From assembly GCA_017647065.1 (NCBI GenBank), contig JAGCLI010000163.1, positions 1 through 6,442 of the forward strand: 6,442 nt of DNA. The letters are read 5' to 3'. The notes beneath the pieces are model-generated. The model was given only the letters and a program-made list of their open reading frames with translations, was not told the origin of the DNA and did no database searches. The DNA comes from Bacteroidales bacterium. Lineage in GTDB: Bacteria; Bacteroidota; Bacteroidia; Bacteroidales; P3. Position numbers and translations under genes: made by a program. Of the stretch, positions 1 to 5,371 are shown one piece after another (the stretch's first letter is position 1; each line of letters opens with the position of its first letter).

Positions 1-2
1 AA

Positions 3-1061
3 AGACAACAAGCCGTAAAACAATCTTTGTACTTGTATCTTCTTCAAAAACGTGAAGAAAACGAACTTTCGCAAGCATTTACTGCCTACAACACTCGTAT
101 AATCAAACAACCAAGAGCCAGTCTCTTTCCTGTATCACCAAGAGGCTCTATGATTTTATTCGTAGGTTTTATTATAGGTTTTGCTATTCCTTTGGCGATA
201 ATTGTTCTTAAAGAATTATTAACAACAACCGTTCGTGGACGACAAGATTTAAAAAACTTAACCCTTCCTTTCTTAGGAGAAATTCCTAATTGTTTCCCTA
301 AACGTACAGGATTTGCACGTTTGAAGAAAAAAACCGAAGAAGAAAGCAATAAAATCGTTGTTAAAGCAGGAAGTAGAGATATTGTAAATGAAGCATTCCG
401 TAGTTTAAGAACCAACTTGGATTTTGTGGTAAAAGGAAATAATACAAACGCAATTGCTCTTACTTCATACAATCCAGGTTCAGGTAAATCATTTATCTCT
501 ATCAACTTAGCAATAGCCTTAGCTATTCAAAACAAAAAAGTTTTAGTAATTGACGCTGACTTACGCCACGCTTCGACATCTCAATTCGCAGGAGCTCCAA
601 AATTAGGTATTTCCGATTTCTTAGCAGGAAGAATTTCAGATATAAATGATGTTGTAGTAAAAGATAAAACCTATAACTCACTATACGTTTTACCTGTAGG
701 GACAATTCCACCTAACCCTGCCGAATTACTATCACAAGACTTATTTAAAACAATGATTGAAAAATTCAAAAAAGAATACGATTACGTTATTGTAGACTGT
801 CCTCCAATAGAAATTGTAACAGACACACATATCATAGAAAAGAGTGTAGATAGAACAATCTTTGTTATCCGAGCAGGGCTATTAGAAAGAAGTATGTTAG
901 GCGATTTACAAAATCACTATGTTAATGGAACATTTAAAAATATGTCTTGCATACTTAACGGAACCGAAAAAGATAGTGGTAAATATGGCAAGTATGGTTA
1001 CAAATACGGCTATAAATATGGTTACCGTTACGGAAGCTATTACTCAAACAACGACAAATAA
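3..1061 (+). CDS. Wzz/BY-kinase exopolysaccharide tyrosine autokinase, C-terminal part (5' truncated by window)
   Basis: This is the C-terminal part of a fused polysaccharide co-polymerase and bacterial tyrosine kinase, which sets polymer length and cycles through autophosphorylation at the inner membrane. The frame is open to the left edge and reads RQQAVKQSLYLYLLQKREENEL from position 3, so the gene begins upstream; the TTG at 27 is an internal leucine. In order I see the end of the periplasmic coiled coil, a proline-rich pre-membrane stretch (about 108-146), one membrane helix (about 150-209), the EX2RX2R oligomerisation motif (EAFRSLR, 390-410), Walker A NPGSGKS (471-491), Walker A' VLVIDAD (540-560) and Walker B VIVDCPP (786-806). 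The last 27 residues (978-1058) hold ten tyrosines alternating with Gly and Lys, the autophosphorylation cluster typical of BY-kinases. The phosphatase gene follows 14 bp after the stop and is the expected counter-enzyme. Family assignment is secure; the particular polymer is unknown. Confidence 0.95.
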   Translation, partial: RQQAVKQSLYLYLLQKREENELSQAFTAYNTRIIKQPRASLFPVSPRGSMILFVGFIIGFAIPLAIIVLKELLTTTVRGRQDLKNLTLPFLGEIPNCFPKRTGFARLKKKTEEESNKIVVKAGSRDIVNEAFRSLRTNLDFVVKGNNTNAIALTSYNPGSGKSFISINLAIALAIQNKKVLVIDADLRHASTSQFAGAPKLGISDFLAGRISDINDVVVKDKTYNSLYVLPVGTIPPNPAELLSQDLFKTMIEKFKKEYDYVIVDCPPIEIVTDTHIIEKSVDRTIFVIRAGLLERSMLGDLQNHYVNGTFKNMSCILNGTEKDSGKYGKYGYKYGYKYGYRYGSYYSNNDK

Positions 1062-1075
1062 ACCTCTTACGACAC

Positions 1076-1759
1076 TTGACAAATCTTTTTAGCAAATTAT
1101 TCAGTAAAGAAAGCAAATTAAAAAAGAGTGGATTGTTAGATAAAAAATCTGACGTCCACTCTCATATTCTTTATGGTGTAGATGATGGAGTTCAACAATT
1201 AGAAGAAAGCCTTCAAATCCTAAAAGAATTAGAAAACTTAGGCATAGAAACCCTTTGGTGTACTCCTCACATCATGGAAGACATACCAAATCAAACCAAC
1301 TTTTTACAAGAAAGATTCCTTCAATTAAAACAAGCCTACAAAGGGAAAATTCAACTACATTTAGCAGCCGAATACATGATAGACAACGTCTTTAACGAAA
1401 GACTATCAAACAAAGACCTCTTACCTCACGGCGAATTAAAAAATCATTTACTTGTAGAAACCTCTTATTTCAACCCTCCATTAAACTTAGAAGAAACATT
1501 ACAAGAAATATATTCCATAGGCTACTATCCATTGCTTGCTCACCCTGAGCGATATGCCTATATGGAAGATAACGACTACATAAGACTTAAAGCCAACGGC
1601 ATAAAATTCCAATTAAATCTCCTTTCCCTAAAAGGAATGTATGGAAAAACTGCACAAAAAAAAGCAGAGTGGCTTCTTTCCAAAAATTACTATGATCAAG
1701 TAGGAAGCGATATACATTCTATCCATCAAATCCATGCATTAAAAGACCTATTGAAATAA
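1076..1759 (+). CDS. CpsB/CapC-type PHP-family protein-tyrosine phosphatase (probable TTG start)
   Basis: This is a metal-dependent PHP-fold tyrosine phosphatase of the CpsB/YwqE type, expected to dephosphorylate the tyrosine tail of the BY-kinase encoded just upstream. It is 227 aa, close to the family's usual 240 or so. Metal-binding motifs are intact: DVHSH with H28 and H30, GVDDGV (34-39), CTPH with H65, AAEY with E99, VETS with E128, AHPER with H156 and GSDIHS with D212/H214. The reading frame has no ATG before the DVHSH motif; the first in-frame ATG is at codon 101, far inside the domain. The frame is closed upstream by TAA at 1013-1015. TTG at 1076 gives an N-terminus (TNLFSKLFSKESKLKK) like that of relatives, which usually start with a short hydrophobic/basic segment, so I chose it. 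TTG at 1133 (codon 20) is a less likely alternative. There is no Shine-Dalgarno box, as usual in Bacteroidetes. It is cytoplasmic, with no signal peptide, and lies in the same operon as its neighbours. Confidence 0.92.
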   Translation: MTNLFSKLFSKESKLKKSGLLDKKSDVHSHILYGVDDGVQQLEESLQILKELENLGIETLWCTPHIMEDIPNQTNFLQERFLQLKQAYKGKIQLHLAAEYMIDNVFNERLSNKDLLPHGELKNHLLVETSYFNPPLNLEETLQEIYSIGYYPLLAHPERYAYMEDNDYIRLKANGIKFQLNLLSLKGMYGKTAQKKAEWLLSKNYYDQVGSDIHSIHQIHALKDLLK

Positions 1760-1763
1760 TTAA

Positions 1764-2873
1764 ATGACCGATTCAAAACAACATTATCAAGTTCTTGACG
1801 CTCTAAGAGGCGTTGCTGCAATTATTGTTGTTTGCTATCATATTTTTGAAGGTTTTTCCTTTGCACAAATCACCAATCAAGCAGGCGATGGCTTAATAAA
1901 AACATTCAATCACGGATACTTAGCCGTAGATTTCTTCTTCCTTTTGTCAGGATTCGTTATAAACTATGCCTATCACGACAGATGGAACAAAATGACTACC
2001 GTTTCATTTTTCAAACGCCGTTTAATACGTCTTCACCCTATGCTAATAATGGGAGCATTCATTGGATTAATATGTTTTCTCATAGGAGGCTCTATGCAAT
2101 GGAGTGGAAATACGATTCCTTTTTATATTTCAATAATAACTTTCCTACTAACCTGTTTTATGATTCCTGCACTACCAGGCTCATTCAACGAAGTAAGAGG
2201 AAATGGTGAACTATTCCCGCTCAATGGTCCTATGTGGTCCTTATTTTTTGAATACATAGGCAACATACTCTATGCCCTATTCATTAGAAGATTAAGCACC
2301 AAACTCCTAACCCTTTTAGTAATTCTCTTAGGCATACTTCACAGTATATTTACCATAGGAAACCTTTCGGGATATGGCAACTTAGGCGTAGGTTGGACCT
2401 TTGACACAATCAATTTCTGTGGAGGAATGCTACGAATGCTATTTCCTTTCACCTTAGGCATGCTTATCTCTCGTTGTTTCAAAGCAATAAAACTACCTTA
2501 TCCATTTTTCCTATCCTCAATTCTTCTAATAGCGACTCTTTCCGTTCCTTACCTTCCTGCATTCAAAGCAATAAACCTCAACGGCATTTACGAATCGCTT
2601 TGCATAATAGCAATCTTTCCTTTAATCTTAACAATAGGAGCATCAAGTCAAGAAAAATCAAAACTAAGTCAAACCTTAGGAGAATTATCCTATCCCCTAT
2701 ACATAATACACTACCCTATAATGTACCTATTCTATCAATGGTTAATAAAAACCAAGCAATACTCCCTATCACAAACCTATCCCGTAGCCCTATTTGTAAT
2801 AATTATTTCAATAATCCTTGCTTTTATTCTGCTAAAACTATACGATAAACCTCTAAGGCAAAGATTAAAATAG
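1764..2873 (+). CDS. Acyltransferase family 3 (OafA/YrhL-like) membrane protein, probable polysaccharide O-acyltransferase
   Basis: This is an integral-membrane acyltransferase of family 3, which moves acyl groups (often acetyl) from a cytoplasmic donor to sugars of surface polysaccharides. At 369 aa it has the usual length for a protein made only of the membrane domain, and I estimate about ten hydrophobic helices. Visible family motifs are LDALRG with R15, the catalytic-site histidine H26 (VVCYHIFEG), FFLLSGF (58-64), the basic loop FFKRRLIRLHP (82-92), GPMWSLFFE with W158/E163, the late helix motif LSYPLYIIHYP (308-318), and a final DKPLR (361-365). The ATG lies 4 bp after the phosphatase stop, so the two are surely co-transcribed and probably translationally coupled. 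Context suggests it modifies the polymer made by the upstream capsule/exopolysaccharide genes; that substrate is inferred. It is the last gene of the operon in the window. Confidence 0.93.
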   Translation: MTDSKQHYQVLDALRGVAAIIVVCYHIFEGFSFAQITNQAGDGLIKTFNHGYLAVDFFFLLSGFVINYAYHDRWNKMTTVSFFKRRLIRLHPMLIMGAFIGLICFLIGGSMQWSGNTIPFYISIITFLLTCFMIPALPGSFNEVRGNGELFPLNGPMWSLFFEYIGNILYALFIRRLSTKLLTLLVILLGILHSIFTIGNLSGYGNLGVGWTFDTINFCGGMLRMLFPFTLGMLISRCFKAIKLPYPFFLSSILLIATLSVPYLPAFKAINLNGIYESLCIIAIFPLILTIGASSQEKSKLSQTLGELSYPLYIIHYPIMYLFYQWLIKTKQYSLSQTYPVALFVIIISIILAFILLKLYDKPLRQRLK

Positions 2874-2886
2874 CAAAACACCTTCA

Positions 2887-2940
2887 ATTTGTCCGTTTTA
2901 TGAACAAAAAACACAAGATTTGTCCGTTTTTGGGACAAAT
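2887..2940. repeat. Two direct copies of a 23-bp dyad (ATTTGTCC-N7-GGACAAAT type)
   Basis: Two related dyads lie 13 bp downstream of the acyltransferase stop. Copy 1 (2887-2909) has arms TTTGTCC and GAACAAA, with one mismatch. Copy 2 (2918-2940) has perfect 8-bp arms ATTTGTCC (2918-2925) and GGACAAAT (2933-2940) around a 7-nt loop. The left 13 bases of each copy, ATTTGTCCGTTTT, are identical. The repeat starts are 31 bp apart, close to three DNA helical turns. A T5 tract (2945-2949) follows copy 2 after four bases, so copy 2 could be a weak terminator for the polysaccharide operon. The duplication in phase fits a tandem protein-binding site equally well. I know of no named element with this sequence. 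Confidence 0.7.
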
Positions 2941-3055
2941 CCGCTTTTTCGTTTATTTTTTAAACTTAATTTTAGAAATTTTTTCTCGCTGATTTTCTGC
3001 TAATTATATTTTATTATAATTTTTTTTCATAATTTTTTGCCTTTGGGAACGATAA

Positions 3056-3075
3056 TTGCAATTTATGAATTGTAA
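3056..3075. promoter_or_regulatory. 20-bp imperfect palindrome upstream of the sigma factor gene, possible operator or leader hairpin
   Basis: Arms TTGCAATT (3056-3063) and AATTGTAA (3068-3075) surround a TATG centre and match at seven of eight positions; as RNA the odd pair would be G-U. The palindrome ends 22 bp before the preferred ATG of the sigma factor. It also contains the alternative in-frame ATG at 3065. Such a dyad can be a regulator site or a weak hairpin in the leader. In a region this AT-rich a chance palindrome is possible, so the functional call is tentative. Confidence 0.35.
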
Positions 3076-3097
3076 ACCTATTTTAAATTTATTCATT

Positions 3098-3646
3098 ATG
3101 AAAAATAAAATATTTGAAGAACAATTAGTGGAATCGCAAGGTGTATTAGAAAATTTCGCTTTTTCTTTAACACACAACCCAGATGAAGCAAAAGACTTAG
3201 TCCAAGAGACTTTCTTAAAAGCCATTCTACATCAAAAAGCCTATCAAAAAGACACTAATCTTAGGGCATGGTTGTTCACTATAATGAAAAACTCTTTCAT
3301 AAACAATTACAGAAAAAACAAAAGGATTCAATCCGTAATAACAAAAGAAGATTCTACTCCTTGGGTTAATAATATTCCAAGCAATGTCATTTATCAAGCA
3401 GACCACAACACTCAATACTCTCAAATTCTCACACTTATCAACACTTTACCCGAAGAGCAAAGAATACCTTTCAAAATGATGACCCAAGGTTTCAAATATT
3501 GCGAAATTGCAAAGAAGTTCAACATTCCTATCGGCACTGTAAAAAGCCGCATCTTCCTTGCAAGAAAAAAACTTAGCAATCAATTAGGGGAAGATTCTAC
3601 TTTTTTCTCAAATCTAAATTTCACATCCATTTCCAAAAGCAAATAA
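3098..3646 (+). CDS. ECF-type RNA polymerase sigma-70 factor, orphan
   Basis: This is a short sigma-70 family factor that would bind core RNA polymerase and direct it to a small promoter set. Region 2 runs about residues 17-76, with the NPDEAKDLVQETFLKA core-binding helix (27-42) and the LRAWLFTIMKNSFINNYRKNKR promoter-melting/-10 recognition helix (55-76). Region 4 runs about 109-163, with LPEEQRIPF (117-125) and the helix-turn-helix YCEIAKKFNIPIGTVKSRIFLARKKL (134-159). I chose the ATG at 3098 (182 aa), because MKNKIFEEQL aligns with the usual start of Bacteroidetes homologues. The frame is also open from a TTG at 3056 and an ATG at 3065, but that would add 11-14 residues (MNCKPILNLFI) unlike relatives. 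A Ser/Phe/Asn-rich tail of about 20 residues follows region 4. No anti-sigma or FecR-like gene is adjacent; the next gene is convergent. The target genes cannot be read from the window. Confidence 0.93.
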   Translation: MKNKIFEEQLVESQGVLENFAFSLTHNPDEAKDLVQETFLKAILHQKAYQKDTNLRAWLFTIMKNSFINNYRKNKRIQSVITKEDSTPWVNNIPSNVIYQADHNTQYSQILTLINTLPEEQRIPFKMMTQGFKYCEIAKKFNIPIGTVKSRIFLARKKLSNQLGEDSTFFSNLNFTSISKSK

Positions 3647-3655
3647 GATAAACAT

Positions 3656-3689
3656 AAAAGCGTGAAGTCAATTACGATTTCACGCTTTT
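3656..3689. terminator. Bidirectional intrinsic terminator between sigma factor and GH27 gene
   Basis: A stem of 14 pairs is formed by 3656-3669 and 3676-3689 with a 6-nt loop (AATTAC). The outer 11 pairs, AAAAGCGTGAA with TTCACGCTTTT, are perfect, followed by one G-U and two Watson-Crick pairs. A T5 run ends the stem on the + strand, and the A4 start gives a T-run on the - strand. It lies in the 47-bp gap between two convergent genes, beginning 10 bp after the sigma stop and 5 bp beyond the GH27 stop, so it can end both transcripts. Confidence 0.9.
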
Positions 3690-3693
3690 TGCT

Positions 3694-5301
3694 CTATCTT
3701 TTTTTCCTAAGCTCCATGCAATCTATATCAGGCATCTTGCCTTTGTTTGAATAGAGTCTTATTACATTGTTTCCTTTCTCCAATTCTATTTCAAAGCTTT
3801 GTTTTTTCGTCTTTTGCTCACCACTTGCATTAAGAGTAATTTGCTCAATCGTATTTCCGTTTACGCTTATGTTTAGGTTTCTCTCTTGATTGCAAAGATA
3901 GCTTAAATTCATCTCATATTTTCCACCTTCTTCGCTATACACCGCTCTCCATTGCAAGTCGTTTTCTTCTTCCTCTCCCAAATTCTCCACTATCGCACCT
4001 CCACTAACTCCTTGCATTTCTTTGTAAACAGCCGAAATTTTACTTTTATTATCCTCCAACTCCTGATAAGCAGAAAGCCAAGCAGTTTCTGCCTCATATA
4101 TTTTTCTTTCTTTTCTCTCTTTTGCGTCAAAAACATATATGCGACAACTATGTGCCGGCAAGCTTACCAACATAGAATCTTCAAAAACTCCTATATCTTT
4201 CTTTTCAAACAAGTCTCTTGCCTTTATTTCTCCAAACAAATCCAATGCCTCAAACTCTACTCTGATTTTTTTCTCACTATCCGAAGGGTTATAAATGCTT
4301 ACTGCTCTTTTCTTTCCATATAATTCCTCCACATCCTTAACCAATATATAGCAATCATTTGTTTTTTCCACTACGTATGCCTGCAAACCAAGCCTATCTT
4401 GATTCAATGCAATTAGTTCTTCGTTTTGCAAAAGCAAAAGGGCTGTTTCGTTCAATTTATTAAGGTCGCAACCTATCAAAAGAGGTGATGACATAATGCA
4501 CCACATTCCAAAATGTGTTTTATCTTCTTCTTCACTCATTCCTCTGCCAACTTCCAACATATCCATATCGTTATAATGTCCTAAACTTGCGTATGCCGAC
4601 AAGTAAAGGTTTTGAGAAATTATGCTTTTGACCGATTCCCAACCTAAATATATGTCTTCGCTCATTCTCCACGAAGAGGCAAGGTCCGTAACCCACGTTC
4701 CAGGAAATGCCCATCGACAAATATTCCACGAAACGTCTTTTTTCTTCACCTCTTTTATTGCCTTTGCTATTTGTTTAAAGCGTTCTTCTTCGTCAAGGTC
4801 AAGCCTATCAATATTGTTTCTTGCCTCTGCTCCACAGTAGTCCACCTTTATGAAGTCAAAGTCGAGTTCATCAAAATACATTGTTAAATCCTCCTTATCA
4901 TACCCATATAGTCCTACTCCTATTCCAAGACTATCCTTAGGATTTGCCCAATATGAAGCGCAAGTGTTTGCTCCTGCATCGGTGTAAATGCCTGCTTTCA
5001 ATCCCAAAGCGTGAATATATTTCACCAAAGGGGCTAATCCGTTTGCAAATCGCTTAGGGTGAGGGAGCAATCTTCCGTTTTCATCTCGTCCTCCAAAGAA
5101 TCCATCGTCAATGTTAATGTATCTATATCCTTTTTCGGCAAAACCGAGTGTTATCATCGCATCTGCTTGCGAACGAATCAAGCTATCTCCAATTTCAATT
5201 CCAAAAGCATTCCATGAACTCCAACCCATAAGGGGCGTTTTTTGTGCTTTTGCTCCCCAAATAATTGAGAGGAAAATTATTAAGTTTACTATTTTTTTCA
5301 T
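3694..5301 (-). CDS. Secreted GH27 alpha-galactosidase-type glycoside hydrolase with C-terminal CBM35/CBM6-like domain
   Basis: This 535-aa enzyme should hydrolyse terminal alpha-galactosyl (or a related sugar) residues with retention of configuration, in the periplasm or outside the cell. A signal peptide (MKKIVNLIIFLSIIWGAKA, cleavage near A19/Q20) precedes mature QKTPLMGWSSWN. GH27 hallmarks are GWSSWN (26-31), YINIDDGF with D65/D66, GIYTDAG (104-110), FIKVDYCG with predicted nucleophile D154, WRMSEDI with predicted acid/base D216, YNDMDML (243-249) and MSSPLLIGCDL (270-280). A beta-sandwich region follows (about 305-392). The last part (about 401-532: YEAETAWLS, GGAIVENLG, LNISVNGN) resembles CBM35/CBM6 carbohydrate-binding modules. 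The family's usual NIDDCW is NIDDGF here, so that Cys is absent. The ATG is fixed by the signal peptide. It diverges from a GH35 gene, suggesting joint galactoside use. Alpha-N-acetylgalactosaminidase or beta-L-arabinopyranosidase activity, also known in GH27, cannot be excluded. Confidence 0.92.
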   Translation of the reverse strand: MKKIVNLIIFLSIIWGAKAQKTPLMGWSSWNAFGIEIGDSLIRSQADAMITLGFAEKGYRYINIDDGFFGGRDENGRLLPHPKRFANGLAPLVKYIHALGLKAGIYTDAGANTCASYWANPKDSLGIGVGLYGYDKEDLTMYFDELDFDFIKVDYCGAEARNNIDRLDLDEEERFKQIAKAIKEVKKKDVSWNICRWAFPGTWVTDLASSWRMSEDIYLGWESVKSIISQNLYLSAYASLGHYNDMDMLEVGRGMSEEEDKTHFGMWCIMSSPLLIGCDLNKLNETALLLLQNEELIALNQDRLGLQAYVVEKTNDCYILVKDVEELYGKKRAVSIYNPSDSEKKIRVEFEALDLFGEIKARDLFEKKDIGVFEDSMLVSLPAHSCRIYVFDAKERKERKIYEAETAWLSAYQELEDNKSKISAVYKEMQGVSGGAIVENLGEEEENDLQWRAVYSEEGGKYEMNLSYLCNQERNLNISVNGNTIEQITLNASGEQKTKKQSFEIELEKGNNVIRLYSNKGKMPDIDCMELRKKR

Positions 5302-5306
5302 AGGTG

Positions 5307-5314
5307 CAAAGATA
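5307..5314 (-). promoter_or_regulatory. Bacteroidetes -7 promoter element for the GH27 gene
   Basis: Read on the - strand this is TATCTTTG, a perfect match to the Bacteroidetes -7 consensus TAnnTTTG, followed by CACCT and then the ATG of the GH27 gene. No TTTG sits at the expected -33 distance (about 19 bp upstream). Since transcription starts a few bases after this element, the mRNA would have almost no leader. The element and spacing are seen; its use is inferred. Confidence 0.6.
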
Positions 5315-5333
5315 GCAAAAAGAAAAAAAGCGG

Positions 5334-5341
5334 TAATTTTG
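5334..5341 (+). promoter_or_regulatory. Bacteroidetes -7 promoter element for the GH35 gene
   Basis: TAATTTTG matches TAnnTTTG exactly and lies 30 bp before the ATG at 5372, which would give a leader of about 25 nt, A/T-rich and without a Shine-Dalgarno box as is normal in this phylum. No TTTG is present at the -33 distance. Short inverted arms CGGT (5331-5334) and ACCG (5344-5347) bracket the element and could be a small operator, though four-base arms are weak evidence. Confidence 0.55.
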
Positions 5342-5371
5342 CAACCGATAAAAAATAATTAGAATTTTTAT

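Noticed and set aside
27..29. TTG at 27 as start of the kinase gene
   Set aside because: The frame is open to the window edge, and the upstream codons (RQQAVKQS) continue the family's coiled coil, so the gene is truncated rather than starting here.
1982..2848. Alternative + strand frames within the acyltransferase gene
   Set aside because: They are low-complexity Asn/Ser-rich shadow frames inside a gene with full family motifs.
2881..2940. CRISPR-like array
   Set aside because: Only two short copies with an 8-bp gap between dyads, no spacers of regular length and no cas genes.
3038..3045. TGCCTTTG as a -7 promoter element for the sigma factor
   Set aside because: It departs from TAnnTTTG at an invariant position and no TTTG lies at the -33 distance, so it is too weak to annotate.
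3056..3097. Longer sigma factor starting at TTG 3056 or ATG 3065
   Set aside because: The extra residues do not resemble known N-termini of the family, while ATG 3098 gives a typical start; kept only as an alternative.
3004..3225. Open frame on the - strand across the sigma factor start (73 codons)
   Set aside because: It overlaps a clear sigma factor on the other strand and has no recognisable domain or membrane pattern.
3952..5362. Several + strand open frames opposite the GH27 gene
   Set aside because: All lie antisense to an intact enzyme gene; their hydrophobic or cysteine-rich content follows from the complementary strand.
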